From NCBI GenBank assembly GCA_943789375.1, contig CALSTX010000010.1, forward strand, positions 1 through 64,000: 64,000 nt of DNA. Direction: 5' to 3'. The notes under the pieces were generated by a model. It was not told where the DNA came from. It was given only the letters and a program-made list of their open reading frames with translations, and ran no database searches. Positions within the stretch are counted from its first letter, which is position 1. The number at the start of each line of letters is the position of its first letter. This document shows positions 43,175 to 52,069 of the stretch, one piece after another. This DNA is from an uncultured Opitutales bacterium. Its GTDB lineage: Bacteria > Verrucomicrobiota > Verrucomicrobiia > Opitutales > Seribacteraceae. The position numbers and the translations under genes are program-made.

Positions 43175-44260
43175 TCAAGCGATATCAACGGGTCGACCTG
43201 TATTAGCAGATTCGTATGTAGCGTCTATAATTCTCATGAGTTTGAGGGCTTGATCAGGAGTATTCAAGGGGCTTTCTTCCCCATTGATCGAACGCACAAA
43301 ATTTTCTGCAGACCTTATTCGCCCCATATCTTCACTTTCATCGGTTACGATCGATCGGTTGACAGACCTGCCATGTTCCTGGACATATAGTTCACAATCG
43401 TCTATGGCAGTTTCATCGAGCCCATCTGATCCAAACAAACGACGAATCATTCCCCCTGCTTTTTGTCCCTGGAAGGTAACTGAAACTTCTTCTCTTTTGT
43501 TCATCTCCGCCCACGATACTTGGAAATTTAAAACTTGGCCGGTTTCAAAACGCACAAAACCATGAGCAGCACTTTCCACATCTGTGATTCCATCTTGAAC
43601 ATCAGGTATCCCCCAAGGACCTTTAAATCCTTTGTCTTCAATGAAATCATTGAAGGTTTGGGCAAGTACACAGGCAGGCTGTGGGTAGTCCATGTAAAAC
43701 ATTGCAAGATCCACCATGTGTAAAAGATCAATTAAAGGACCTCCTCCGGAGAGTTCTTTATTGGTAAACCATCCACCGAAACCCGGAATGCCTGTTCGGC
43801 GGATCCATTTGGCTTGGGCAGAATTAATACGACCCACTTCACCGGCTTCTATATAATCTCGGAGTGCATAGGATTCAGGGCGTGCCCGGTTATTGAAATT
43901 AAACATCAAAATCTTACCGGACTCTTCGGCTGCCTCTTTCATCTCTGAAACTTCAGAAGCTGAAAGTGCTGGCGGTTTTTCGCAAAAAACATGCTTTCCC
44001 GCATTCAAAACCTGAATAGCTAAAGGCTTGTGCGTACGATTAGGGGTGATGATGCTTACGGCATCAAGATCACTAAGTTCATCCAACATCTTCTGCAAAT
44101 CAGAATAAACATGTGGGATTTCATAAAGATCCGCGGCTGCTTGGGCAGACGCTTGATTCATGTCACAAACCGCGAGCAATTCTGCACCGGCTGCCTTAAA
44201 ACCTGCCGCGTGATATTGAAGCATACCCCCGGCACCAACGATTCCTACTTTAATACTCAT
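43175..44260 (-). CDS. Gfo/Idh/MocA family oxidoreductase
   Basis: 361 residues. The N-terminal Rossmann fold starts with IKVGIVGAGGMLQYHAAGFK. The family EKP motif is HVFCEKPPALSASEVSEM. The C-terminal domain includes IRRTGIPGFGGWFTNKELSG and GGPLIDLLHMVDLAMFY, with the conserved Asp/His of the active site. It oxidises or reduces a sugar or inositol-type substrate with NAD(P). Last gene of a three-gene operon with another oxidoreductase (5 nt upstream) and a sugar isomerase, suggesting a keto-sugar pathway. Confidence 0.92.
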   Translation of the reverse strand: MSIKVGIVGAGGMLQYHAAGFKAAGAELLAVCDMNQASAQAAADLYEIPHVYSDLQKMLDELSDLDAVSIITPNRTHKPLAIQVLNAGKHVFCEKPPALSASEVSEMKEAAEESGKILMFNFNNRARPESYALRDYIEAGEVGRINSAQAKWIRRTGIPGFGGWFTNKELSGGGPLIDLLHMVDLAMFYMDYPQPACVLAQTFNDFIEDKGFKGPWGIPDVQDGITDVESAAHGFVRFETGQVLNFQVSWAEMNKREEVSVTFQGQKAGGMIRRLFGSDGLDETAIDDCELYVQEHGRSVNRSIVTDESEDMGRIRSAENFVRSINGEESPLNTPDQALKLMRIIDATYESANTGRPVDIA

Positions 44261-44265
44261 AAAAA

Positions 44266-45432
44266 TTACTTGGAAATGGATGGAAACTTAGTCCACTTTT
44301 CTTTGGAGTTTGAACTCTTAACAACCGTCTCAATAAAAGCCATGCCAATCATACCATCCCGAATGTCGGGAAAATCATAACCTGACTTCCTTGGGTATTT
44401 CCCAGCAAGCTGATCACGAATCGCTACCGAAGCACAATTGTAGACATTAGCAAAAGCTTCAATAAAACCCTCGGGGTGCCCAAAAGGAATGCGGGTATTG
44501 TCGGCCGCCGCTCCAGTCACATAACTATTTCCTCGTCGATACACTTGCCTTGGACTACGAGCGTCTTTTACGAGCAAATCATTGGGGTCTTCTTGGTGCC
44601 ATTCAATAGACTTTTTGGTCCCATAAATTCGAATGTTCAAATCATTTTCATCTCCATTGGATACTTGGGATGCATAAATAATTCCCCGAGCACCTCCTTT
44701 AAAACGAATGAGGACATTGCCATCATCATCAAGTTTACGGCCCGGAATATTTACAGAAAGATCCGCACACATTTTATCAATTTCTAAGCCAGTAATGTAA
44801 TGAACAAGGTTCTCGGCATGAGTGCCAATATCGCCCATGCAATTGGAAATCCCCGCAATTTCTGGGTTGGCCCGCCAATTGGATATGGCTTTATCCTCTC
44901 CGGTCAACGCAGTTATCGCGTACCCCTGCGGGTACTCGCACACAACCTTGATGATCTTTCCAAGCTCACCTTTTCGAACCATTTGCTTGGCAAGCTTTAC
45001 CATGGGGTAACCAGTATAATTATGGGTTAAAGCAAAAACTTTTTTCGACTTATTTATAATTTTCCGGAGTTCTCTTGCCTGAGCCAAGTCATAAGTAACT
45101 GGTTTATCACAAATAACATTAAATCCAGCTTCCAAGAAAGTTTTGGCCACCTCAAAATGCAAATAGTTTTGGACGACAATGGTGACGAAATCAATTCTTT
45201 CTCCCTCTGGCAAAGCCTTCTCTTTTTCCGCCATTTCTTGATAGGACCCATACACCCTCGAGGAATTTAAATAAAAGTCCTTGCCAGAAAGTGCAGATTT
45301 TTTGGGATCCGAAGAAAATGCACCAGCAACCAATTCAATATTTCCATCCAAGGCCGCAGCCCTGCGATGTACTCCTCCTATAAATGCACCTCGGCCTCCA
45401 CCGACCATGCCCATGCGTAACTTTCTTTTCAT
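44266..45432 (-). CDS. Gfo/Idh/MocA family oxidoreductase
   Basis: About 388 residues from ATG 45432 (MKRKLRMGMVGGGRGAFIGG), 4 nt after the isomerase gene; the longer frame lies inside that gene. The dinucleotide motif is GGGRGAFIGGVHR, the family motif is VICDKPVTYDLAQARELRKI, and the active-site block is SNCMGDIGTHAENLVHYITG. It probably acts on a glycoside or sugar in sequence with the neighbouring oxidoreductase; 3-keto-glycoside metabolism, which would fit the DUF1080 protein elsewhere in the window, is a guess. Confidence 0.92.
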   Translation of the reverse strand: MKRKLRMGMVGGGRGAFIGGVHRRAAALDGNIELVAGAFSSDPKKSALSGKDFYLNSSRVYGSYQEMAEKEKALPEGERIDFVTIVVQNYLHFEVAKTFLEAGFNVICDKPVTYDLAQARELRKIINKSKKVFALTHNYTGYPMVKLAKQMVRKGELGKIIKVVCEYPQGYAITALTGEDKAISNWRANPEIAGISNCMGDIGTHAENLVHYITGLEIDKMCADLSVNIPGRKLDDDGNVLIRFKGGARGIIYASQVSNGDENDLNIRIYGTKKSIEWHQEDPNDLLVKDARSPRQVYRRGNSYVTGAAADNTRIPFGHPEGFIEAFANVYNCASVAIRDQLAGKYPRKSGYDFPDIRDGMIGMAFIETVVKSSNSKEKWTKFPSISK

Positions 45433-45436
45433 ATCT

Positions 45437-46480
45437 TTATTGGTTCTCTTTATCAAAAGCCGAATCAAAAGCGATTTGGTTAGACTCGAAGTCTAGGGCT
45501 TTTACGAATTCACAGGATTCTGTTGCCCCATGTAAACGATCCATGCGACTATCTTCCCATTCTACAGAAAGAGGTCCACGATACCCAATGTCATTCAAAG
45601 CTACGATAATTTCTTCAAAATCCACATCTCCCCTACCAACCGAGCGAAAATCCCATTGGCGTCGTGGATCCGCGAAAGTAGTGTGCCCACCAAATACTCC
45701 CACAGTTCCATCCCCGTGGCCCCACCATGCATCTTTCATATGAGCATGATAAATACGATCTGAAAAAGTCCGGATGAATTTAACATAATCGACACCTTGG
45801 TAACCAAGATGCGAGGGATCATAGTTAAAACCAAATCTTTTATGACCCTTGACTGCAGCTAAGGCACGTTCGGCACTGGCGATATCAAAGGCAATTTCTG
45901 TAGGATGAACCTCCAGGGCAAAATTGACATTCTGCTTTTCAAACTCTTCAAGAATGGGCCCAAATCTTTTAGCAAAATCTGCATACCCTTTATCCCAATA
46001 TGCTTGATCCGTGGGAGGGAAGGCATAAATGGAGTGCCATATACTTGATCCTGTAAATCCATTCACTACCGCGGGGAAATCATCTTTTTTTCCACGCCCT
46101 GGCTTAGCATTAATAAAATTTCTGCAAGCTTTTGCGGTTTTCGCGAGCTTTCGGGCGGCACGCTTACGGACTTTTTCTGGGTCTCCCTCACCCCATACAT
46201 CGGGGGGCAAAATAGATTTGTGCCTTTCATCAATCAAATCACAAACTGCCTGACCAACCAAATGGCTGGAAATGGAAAAGGCAGTCAACCCATGGTCCGA
46301 AAGAATTTCCCAGCGCTCTTGGCAATATTTTTTTGAGATTGCTGCCTTATCGACATCGAAATGATCTCCCCAGCAGGCAAGCTCGAGTCCATCATATCCC
46401 ATTGTGGAGGCTTTAGCAGCAAGATCAGGAAGAGATAAATCAGCCCACTGGCCGGTGAATAGAGTAACGGATCTTGACAT
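45437..46480 (-). CDS. Sugar phosphate isomerase/epimerase family protein (AP endonuclease 2-like TIM barrel)
   Basis: 347 residues with a xylose-isomerase-like TIM barrel. Metal-ligand motifs are visible as [44 protein letters not shown] and [13 protein letters not shown]. The N-terminus is [20 protein letters not shown]. It is the first gene of the operon with two Gfo/Idh/MocA oxidoreductases, the standard grouping for inositol or keto-sugar catabolism. Transcription would begin in the 46481-46593 gap. Exact substrate unknown. Confidence 0.9.
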   Translation of the reverse strand: MSRSVTLFTGQWADLSLPDLAAKASTMGYDGLELACWGDHFDVDKAAISKKYCQERWEILSDHGLTAFSISSHLVGQAVCDLIDERHKSILPPDVWGEGDPEKVRKRAARKLAKTAKACRNFINAKPGRGKKDDFPAVVNGFTGSSIWHSIYAFPPTDQAYWDKGYADFAKRFGPILEEFEKQNVNFALEVHPTEIAFDIASAERALAAVKGHKRFGFNYDPSHLGYQGVDYVKFIRTFSDRIYHAHMKDAWWGHGDGTVGVFGGHTTFADPRRQWDFRSVGRGDVDFEEIIVALNDIGYRGPLSVEWEDSRMDRLHGATESCEFVKALDFESNQIAFDSAFDKENQ

Positions 46481-46593
46481 AATTATGTAATAACAGGGTT
46501 GGTTATAGTAAGGCTATGAGAAATTCAATTTTTTGGTAAACAATATAAAGAGTGCAAGATTTTTTGAAAAATATAATCCATAATTTAGATTTC

Positions 46594-47283
46594 CTACACG
46601 ACAAGTATTTTCTCCGCTGAACGAAAACCCATGGAAAATGGCTCATTACCTTCAATCTTTAAGGTGATTACATCTGCCAATTTTTCCGACCTTATTACAG
46701 AAACTGCTTTGCCGGGTAATAATTCTTTCTCGCGGGCAAATTTCAGGAAATCACTTTCCTGGTCCAGGATCGATTCGACCCGCACGGTCACACCGGTATC
46801 ACAGTTTTGTAGTGTTTGCGAACTTGGGCGCTGGATGGTTCCTCTCTTGCTGGGTATGGGATGACCATGAGGGTCATACCTGGGTCTGCCTAAAAACTCA
46901 TCTAGTTTCTCCAGGACTTTTTCCGAAATTGCGTGCTCCAATTCTTCGGCTTCAATATGGATTTCACTCCAATCAAAGCCTAATGTTTCAACCAGGAAAG
47001 TCTCCAGTAAGCGATGGCGACGAAGCATGTTCATTGCAACCTTTCTTCCCTTTCGTGTTAAAGAAACTCCCTGGCGGGGGTAATATTTCAACCATCCATC
47101 ACGTTCCATATTTTTGACCATTGAAGTGGCTGTCCCAGGGGTTACTGCCAATTCAGTCGCAACTTTACCCATCGCCACCCTGGATCCATTTTCTTCCAAG
47201 GTCACCATAAGGATCTGTTTTAAATAGTTTTCAACGGTTGGAGTGGGCACATTCTGATTTGTAGGTTTATCGAAAGTTGACAC
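46594..47283 (-). CDS. DtxR/MntR family metal-dependent regulator
   Basis: 229 residues. The winged helix has TVENYLKQILMVTLEENGSR and KVATELAVTPGTATSMVKNM. The dimerisation/metal domain has HRLLETFLVETLGFDWSEIH and IEAEELEHAISEKVLEKLDE, with the His/Glu set that binds Mn or Fe. The C-terminal FeoA/SH3-like domain is at about 160-229. It is divergent from the metal ABC transporter genes, and a palindrome lies between them (47305-47318). It most likely represses the transporter when metal is plentiful. Confidence 0.93.
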   Translation of the reverse strand: MSTFDKPTNQNVPTPTVENYLKQILMVTLEENGSRVAMGKVATELAVTPGTATSMVKNMERDGWLKYYPRQGVSLTRKGRKVAMNMLRRHRLLETFLVETLGFDWSEIHIEAEELEHAISEKVLEKLDEFLGRPRYDPHGHPIPSKRGTIQRPSSQTLQNCDTGVTVRVESILDQESDFLKFAREKELLPGKAVSVIRSEKLADVITLKIEGNEPFSMGFRSAEKILVV

Positions 47284-47304
47284 AAGACAAATCTAAGATA
47301 CTAT

Positions 47305-47318
47305 TTTGATTCATCAAA
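47305..47318. promoter_or_regulatory. Palindrome in divergent promoter, probable DtxR-family operator
   Basis: TTTGAT-TC-ATCAAA is a 6-bp perfect inverted repeat with a 2-nt spacer in the 55-nt gap between the regulator and the binding-protein gene. It lies 21 nt before the transporter start, where repressor binding would block both promoters. Size and A/T-rich arms suit a DtxR/MntR-type site; no consensus comparison could be run. Confidence 0.45.
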
Positions 47319-47338
47319 GTAATCATTTTGCTAAATCA

Positions 47339-48319
47339 ATGAAAAAAATTTCTGCCCACCCTGCCCTGAACATAAATGTGCTGCTTGCCACCTGGTTAAT
47401 TGCGTTGTGTGGCTGTAGTGAAAAAGAGAAGCAGAGCCCTGAGCAAAATGTGCCACGCCAGCTTATGGTTGTTACCACAACCACTCAAATCACTGATTTG
47501 GTTAATCAACTTGTCGGGGACCGATGCAAGGTCTACCCCATGATGGGCCCGGGGGTTGATCCTCACCTATACAAACCAACCGCCCGGGATATTATGTCTT
47601 TGAGCTCAGCTGATGCGATTATTTATCATGGCCTCAATTTAGAGGGGAAATTGTCATCTGCTTTCGATAAGGCCGGGTTAACACAAGGCAAAACTTACGC
47701 AATTCATTCTGTCATTGACCAAAAATTTCTTTTGCCTGTTGAACAGAATCTTGGGTACTTCGACCCTCATTTATGGTTTGATCCGATATTATGGACTGAA
47801 TGCCTGCATGGCCTTTCCAAGCATCTCAGCCTTTTGTTGCCAAATGACTCCGAGTTGATTGAAGCAAGGGCAAAACAGGTCACATTAAAATATCAAATTG
47901 TTCAAAAGTTTGCCACAACTGCCTTAGCAAAAATTCCAGTAAAGCAAAGAAAACTTATAACAAGTCACGACGCGTTTCAATATTTAGGAGAATACTTTGG
48001 GCTCGAAGTCATTGCCCTGCAAGGAGTCTCAACATCATCAGAAGCAGGGCTTGGTGACCGTGCAAATCTTGTGGATTTCATCCAAGACCATCAAGTTCCC
48101 TGCATATTTATTGAAAGCAGTGTGAACCCTAAAGCAATCCAGGAAGTTGCCCGCGAAGCCAAGGTCACAATTGGTAAGCCATTATTTTCCGATGCCCTTG
48201 GCTCACCCTCGGATACAATTATCGGGCCTGATGGAGAGGTACATTCGCTCGCATCTTGGTCGGGTATGATGATTTATAATGTAAGGGCGATCATAGAAGG
48301 CTTAAGCCAAATCGATTAA
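47339..48319 (+). CDS. Metal ABC transporter substrate-binding lipoprotein (TroA/ZnuA cluster A-I)
   Basis: About 326 residues from ATG 47339, giving a lipoprotein signal with lipobox LCGC. Cluster A-I motifs are VVTTTTQITDLVNQLVGD, GPGVDPHLYKPTARDI, YFDPHLWFDPILW, TSHDAFQYLGEYFGLEV, IFIESSVNPKAI and LFSDALG. The likely metal ligands are His, His, His and Asp, the TroA/MntC/ZnuA set. It delivers Mn, Zn or Fe to the permeases downstream. It overlaps the ATPase gene by one base. The DtxR-type regulator next door favours Mn or Fe. Confidence 0.93.
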   Translation: MKKISAHPALNINVLLATWLIALCGCSEKEKQSPEQNVPRQLMVVTTTTQITDLVNQLVGDRCKVYPMMGPGVDPHLYKPTARDIMSLSSADAIIYHGLNLEGKLSSAFDKAGLTQGKTYAIHSVIDQKFLLPVEQNLGYFDPHLWFDPILWTECLHGLSKHLSLLLPNDSELIEARAKQVTLKYQIVQKFATTALAKIPVKQRKLITSHDAFQYLGEYFGLEVIALQGVSTSSEAGLGDRANLVDFIQDHQVPCIFIESSVNPKAIQEVAREAKVTIGKPLFSDALGSPSDTIIGPDGEVHSLASWSGMMIYNVRAIIEGLSQID

Positions 48320-49110
48320 TGAAATCCCCCTTTTACCCAATCGAGGTCCATGATCTCACCGTTTCCTATCAACGAAAGCCCGTATTATATGGGGTGGATC
48401 TGGAAATTGAGGAAGGGTCACTTGTTGGAGTGATTGGCCCAAATGGGGCGGGCAAATCAACCTTAATTAAAACCATCATGAATATGGTTTCGCCAAATGG
48501 AGGGTTTGTGAAAATTTTCGGTAAAAATCCAAAAGCTGGAACCAAGCATATAGGGTATATTCCTCAAAAAGAATCAGTTGACTGGGACTTTCCTGTAACA
48601 GTTATGGATGTTGTACTAATGGGAAGGTATGGTCGCCTTGGGTGGTTTGGGCGAATCAGCAAAGATGACAGAAGAATGGCCCATGAGTGCCTGGAAAAAG
48701 TGGATATGCTGCCCTATGCAAACCGTCAAATTGGAAACCTTTCCGGCGGTCAACAGCAGCGCGTTTTTCTAGCTCGGGCTCTTGCCCAGGAAAGCTCAAT
48801 CTATTTAATGGACGAACCTTTCGCCGGTGTAGATGCGGTAAGTGAAAAAGCAATTGTATCTATTCTCAAAAGTATGCAACAGGATGGGAAAACTCTGGTG
48901 ATCGTCCACCATGACCTCGCAACGGCCAAAGAATACTTTGATCATTTGCTCCTTCTGAATATGAGAAAGATTGCATATGGACCCATACAAAAAGTATTTA
49001 CGCAAGATCTACTCCAAAAAACATACGGCGGTCGACTGACTATTTTTTCTGAGATGGCATCTCAGGCAGCCAGACAACCTGAGATTGAAATGGAAAAATC
49101 CATCAGCTAA
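48319..49110 (+). CDS. Metal ABC transporter ATP-binding protein (TroB/MntB type)
   Basis: 263 residues. Walker A is GPNGAGKSTLIKTIM, the Q-loop region is IGYIPQKESVDWDFPVTVMD, the signature is LSGGQQQRVFLARALAQ, Walker B is IYLMDEPFAGVD and the H-loop is VHHDLAT. The VDWDFPVTV phrase is highly typical of manganese/iron/zinc chelate ATPases. It shares its first base with the stop codon of the binding-protein gene and lies 30 nt upstream of the first permease gene. Confidence 0.95.
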   Translation: MKSPFYPIEVHDLTVSYQRKPVLYGVDLEIEEGSLVGVIGPNGAGKSTLIKTIMNMVSPNGGFVKIFGKNPKAGTKHIGYIPQKESVDWDFPVTVMDVVLMGRYGRLGWFGRISKDDRRMAHECLEKVDMLPYANRQIGNLSGGQQQRVFLARALAQESSIYLMDEPFAGVDAVSEKAIVSILKSMQQDGKTLVIVHHDLATAKEYFDHLLLLNMRKIAYGPIQKVFTQDLLQKTYGGRLTIFSEMASQAARQPEIEMEKSIS

Positions 49111-49140
49111 CAAAAAAGTCCAAAAACTTTTAAAAAACCC

Positions 49141-50607
49141 ATGCCAGTCATTCTAAGAATTTGGCCCTGCCTTGTATTTCTTTTCACCCCGCTTTGCTCT
49201 ATGGTACCCACATTGGATGCCAAGCAAGTCGAGATGCTTGAGGATGATCAGGTTTGGGGACGAGTCACTCGGTTTTTTCTACTTCAGGATACTTCCGTGC
49301 AAATTGTTGCCCTGGGATCAGCTTTAATTGGAATTACCTGTGGTTTGATTGGAAGCTATGTAGTTACCCGCAGACTTTCGCTCTTTGGGGACACCCTCTC
49401 CCATGCTGTTTTGCCCGGTATTGCTGTTGGCTTTATTTGGGCTGAATCAAAAGATAATATTGCCTTACTTATTGGAGCCACGGCCGCTGGTTTTCTCGGT
49501 GTTTCTTGCCTAACCTTTTTACAAAAATACACCCATATTCGACAGGACAGTGCTTTAGGTATTGTGCTTTCTGGGTTTTATGCAGTGGGCATTTGCCTCC
49601 TTACACGCATCCAAAAGATGGAATTTGGTAGCCAGTCAGGACTAGATTCTTTTTTATTTGGACAAGCCTCTGCTCTATCCATTGAAGACCTTTGGGGTAT
49701 CGGGTGCACCCTTCTCATGGTTGGCTTATTTATTCTTTTTGCGTATAAAAAATTACTGATTACCGGGTTTGATCATTCTTTTTCTCGCTCTATTGGTATT
49801 CCTGCTGATTTTTTACAGTATGTACTTTGGTTACTTCTTGCATTCTGTGTTATCAGCTCCCTACAAATTATTGGGGTTATCCTTGCCTCCGCACTTCTGA
49901 TCATTCCTGCGGTCACCGCTTCACTACTCGTCAAGCGCATGCATACTTACCTCCTGGTTTCTGCTGCACTGGGTGCAGCTGCGGGCTTAGCTGGAAGCTT
50001 CCTTTCCTTTCTTGGGCAAGGTATGCCAACTGGTCCCTTAATCGTCCTCATTTCTACCGGAATTTTTATTTCTGTATTATGCTTAAGACCGACCAATGGT
50101 TTACTTACCCAATGGTACTTTTCGCGAAAAAATACTTTGAGGATTCAAAGGGAAAATACCCTGAAGGCAGTGTATCAAATTCTTGAAAGTCATAATTTTC
50201 AAAACCAGACAATTAGAACCCAAGAATTGATGTCCAAAAGGGGGGTAGATATCGTACATTGTGAGATGGAAATCCAACAACTTGTAAGAACAGGACTTGT
50301 AACCCAGGCACCGACGGTGCCCTCACCGTCTCTACCAGGGCAGTCGACTCTCTCCCTTACCCCCAAGGGCTGGGAGTATGCCTGTAAAATTGTCAGAAAC
50401 CACAGATTATGGGAATTGTACCTGACAAATGAAGCCAAGTATGCACCGGACCATGTCCACGAAGATGCAGAAAAAATTGAGCATGTTCTCGGAGAAGACA
50501 CGATACGGCAACTCGAGCGCATTCTTTCAAATCCAAGAAAAGATCCCCATGGAAAATTGATCCCCAGCCTAACTGACATGGAAATGGGTAACATTCAAAA
50601 CATTTGA
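49141..50607 (+). CDS. Metal ABC permease fused to C-terminal DtxR-like regulatory domain (YtgCR-like)
   Basis: 488 residues. An N-terminal signal/first helix is followed by an ABC-3 permease core (GLIGSYVVTRRLSLFGDTLS, HAVLPGIAVGFIW, SRSIGIPADFLQYVLWLLLA) to about residue 320. The rest is a winged-helix/metal domain of the DtxR family. It includes LTPKGWEYACKIVRNHRLWE and the metal-site segment HVHEDAEKIEHVLGEDTIRQ, ending at NPRKDPHGKLIPS. Chlamydia YtgCR has the same fusion, and its C-terminal part is cleaved to give a DNA-binding repressor. A stand-alone DtxR protein is also encoded nearby, so this could be a second regulator or a metal-sensing gate. Confidence 0.93.
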   Translation: MPVILRIWPCLVFLFTPLCSMVPTLDAKQVEMLEDDQVWGRVTRFFLLQDTSVQIVALGSALIGITCGLIGSYVVTRRLSLFGDTLSHAVLPGIAVGFIWAESKDNIALLIGATAAGFLGVSCLTFLQKYTHIRQDSALGIVLSGFYAVGICLLTRIQKMEFGSQSGLDSFLFGQASALSIEDLWGIGCTLLMVGLFILFAYKKLLITGFDHSFSRSIGIPADFLQYVLWLLLAFCVISSLQIIGVILASALLIIPAVTASLLVKRMHTYLLVSAALGAAAGLAGSFLSFLGQGMPTGPLIVLISTGIFISVLCLRPTNGLLTQWYFSRKNTLRIQRENTLKAVYQILESHNFQNQTIRTQELMSKRGVDIVHCEMEIQQLVRTGLVTQAPTVPSPSLPGQSTLSLTPKGWEYACKIVRNHRLWELYLTNEAKYAPDHVHEDAEKIEHVLGEDTIRQLERILSNPRKDPHGKLIPSLTDMEMGNIQNI

Positions 50608-50646
50608 TCTCTGATTCTTTTTTCTGAATTCAAAACCTGCTAGAAA

Positions 50647-51579
50647 ATGCCCTTAATTCCAACTTTTGATTTTTACCAGATTTTTCTCCAACCATGGAGC
50701 ACACCACAACTCGTCTCGTGGAACCTGCAGATCATTATAATGGGTATCTTGGTTTGCTGGACATGCGGTCTAGTGGGTTCATTTATTGTGGTTCGCCGGA
50801 TGGCATTAATGGGAGATGCCATTAGCCATGGAATTCTTCCGGGGCTCGCCCTTGCTTTTATCATCAGTGGAAGCCTGGGAATAGGCGCAATGTTCATCGG
50901 TGCCTGCCTTGCCGGACTGGCATGCAATTTTTGCATTGAGTGGTTACATTCCAATACCAAGATTCGTGAAGATGCAGCCATGGGGTTGGTCTTTACTTCA
51001 TTTTTTGCACTCGGGGTTACCCTTATTAGCGGTCATACTGGAAATATTGATTTAGATCCAAGTTGTATACTTTACGGGGAAATCGGACTTGTACCGCTTG
51101 CAGAAAAGGTTGAAATGAGTGGTATCTTTCTTGGCAATCGTGCTATTTGGGTCATGGGAGTCGTCTTTATGTGCATAGGAACTGGTACCTTCATATTTTA
51201 CCGTCAACTCCTTGTTTCCAGCTTTGATATAACCCTCGCGAAATCTATCGGTATTCCTGTAAAAGCTGTTCATATATGCTTGATGCTAGCACTCGCATTG
51301 GCCACGGTCGCTAGCCTGGAAGCAGTGGGGGTTATTTTAGTGGTTGCCATGTTTGTATTTCCTTCGGTCACCGCCTCTTTCTTCTTTAATCGATTGCTTT
51401 ATGTCCTACTTTTTTCCTTTCCCCTCGGTGTTCTTTACACTCTTGGCGGGTTTCATTTAGCTCATTGGCTGGACTGCTCCATAGCGGGAGCAATTGCGGT
51501 GACCGCGACCTTATTATTTATCCCTGCCTGCTTACTTGGACCCAAGGGCGGGGTTTGCTCGCGGTTTATAAAAAGTTAG
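50647..51579 (+). CDS. Metal ABC transporter permease (TroD type)
   Basis: 310 residues and about eight transmembrane helices. ABC-3 family motifs are GLVGSFIVVRRMALMGDAIS, HGILPGLALAFII, TKIREDAAMGLVFTSFFALG and SFDITLAKSIGIPVKAVHIC. It has no regulatory tail, unlike the preceding permease, with which it would form the heterodimeric channel (TroC/TroD arrangement). Last gene of the operon; a strong hairpin with flanking A/T runs follows at 51600-51636. Confidence 0.95.
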   Translation: MPLIPTFDFYQIFLQPWSTPQLVSWNLQIIIMGILVCWTCGLVGSFIVVRRMALMGDAISHGILPGLALAFIISGSLGIGAMFIGACLAGLACNFCIEWLHSNTKIREDAAMGLVFTSFFALGVTLISGHTGNIDLDPSCILYGEIGLVPLAEKVEMSGIFLGNRAIWVMGVVFMCIGTGTFIFYRQLLVSSFDITLAKSIGIPVKAVHICLMLALALATVASLEAVGVILVVAMFVFPSVTASFFFNRLLYVLLFSFPLGVLYTLGGFHLAHWLDCSIAGAIAVTATLLFIPACLLGPKGGVCSRFIKS

Positions 51580-51599
51580 CCATTTTACCTATATTCGCC

Positions 51600-51636
51600 A
51601 AAAAAAAGGCCCTCACGAAGAGGGCCCTTAAAATAA
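51600..51636. terminator. Bidirectional Rho-independent terminator
   Basis: AAGGGCCCTC/GAGGGCCCTT-type stem (51606-51615 with 51620-51629, loop ACGA) flanked by an A-run on the left and a T/A-rich tract on the right. It separates the metal permease gene from the convergent small secreted-protein gene and can serve both. Confidence 0.85.
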
Positions 51637-51648
51637 TTATAGAAAAAC

Positions 51649-51948
51649 TCAGCTAGCTTTCTTCTTACCCTTTTTTAAGGAAACTTTAGCAGCGGTTTTG
51701 TTACTGCAGTTACAGCCTTCTATTGAAACGCGTGCATTTTCGTCGAGTTTCGTGGGGCAATCAAAGCCAACCATTTCGGTTTTACTGCCAACTTTGATTT
51801 TCTTTTCTTTCTTTCCCTGTGCTATAGTAAGCGTCTTGGATTCGGAATCAAAGCCAACAACCTTACCGTTTATAGCCTTGGAGGGACAACCCGCGAAAAT
51901 AGACGCAGCGAAAAAAAGTGATAAAAGTGATGTGGTTATAATTTTCAT
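51649..51948 (-). CDS. Small secreted Cys-containing protein, unknown function
   Basis: 99 residues with a signal peptide (MKIITTSLLSLFFAASIFAG). The mature chain reads like a small beta-barrel (INGKVVGFDSESKTLTIAQG, KKIKVGSKTEMVGFDCPTKL, OB/DUF5666-like pattern) with an Asn/Cys CNCSNKT motif and a Lys-rich tail. The cysteines (GC, DC, GCNCS) could bind metal, fitting the neighbours, but this is only inference. Shares the terminator with the convergent metal transporter operon. Confidence 0.7.
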   Translation of the reverse strand: MKIITTSLLSLFFAASIFAGCPSKAINGKVVGFDSESKTLTIAQGKKEKKIKVGSKTEMVGFDCPTKLDENARVSIEGCNCSNKTAAKVSLKKGKKKAS

Positions 51949-52069
51949 AATTTTTTGAGGGTTAAGTTAACATTAAACATTAACCCAATCGCGATTTTGG
52001 TATTTCACAAGTTTTATTTGATATAAAATCTTAAGTTATTAATGTAAGGCAAAACTGGTCCCTTCAATT

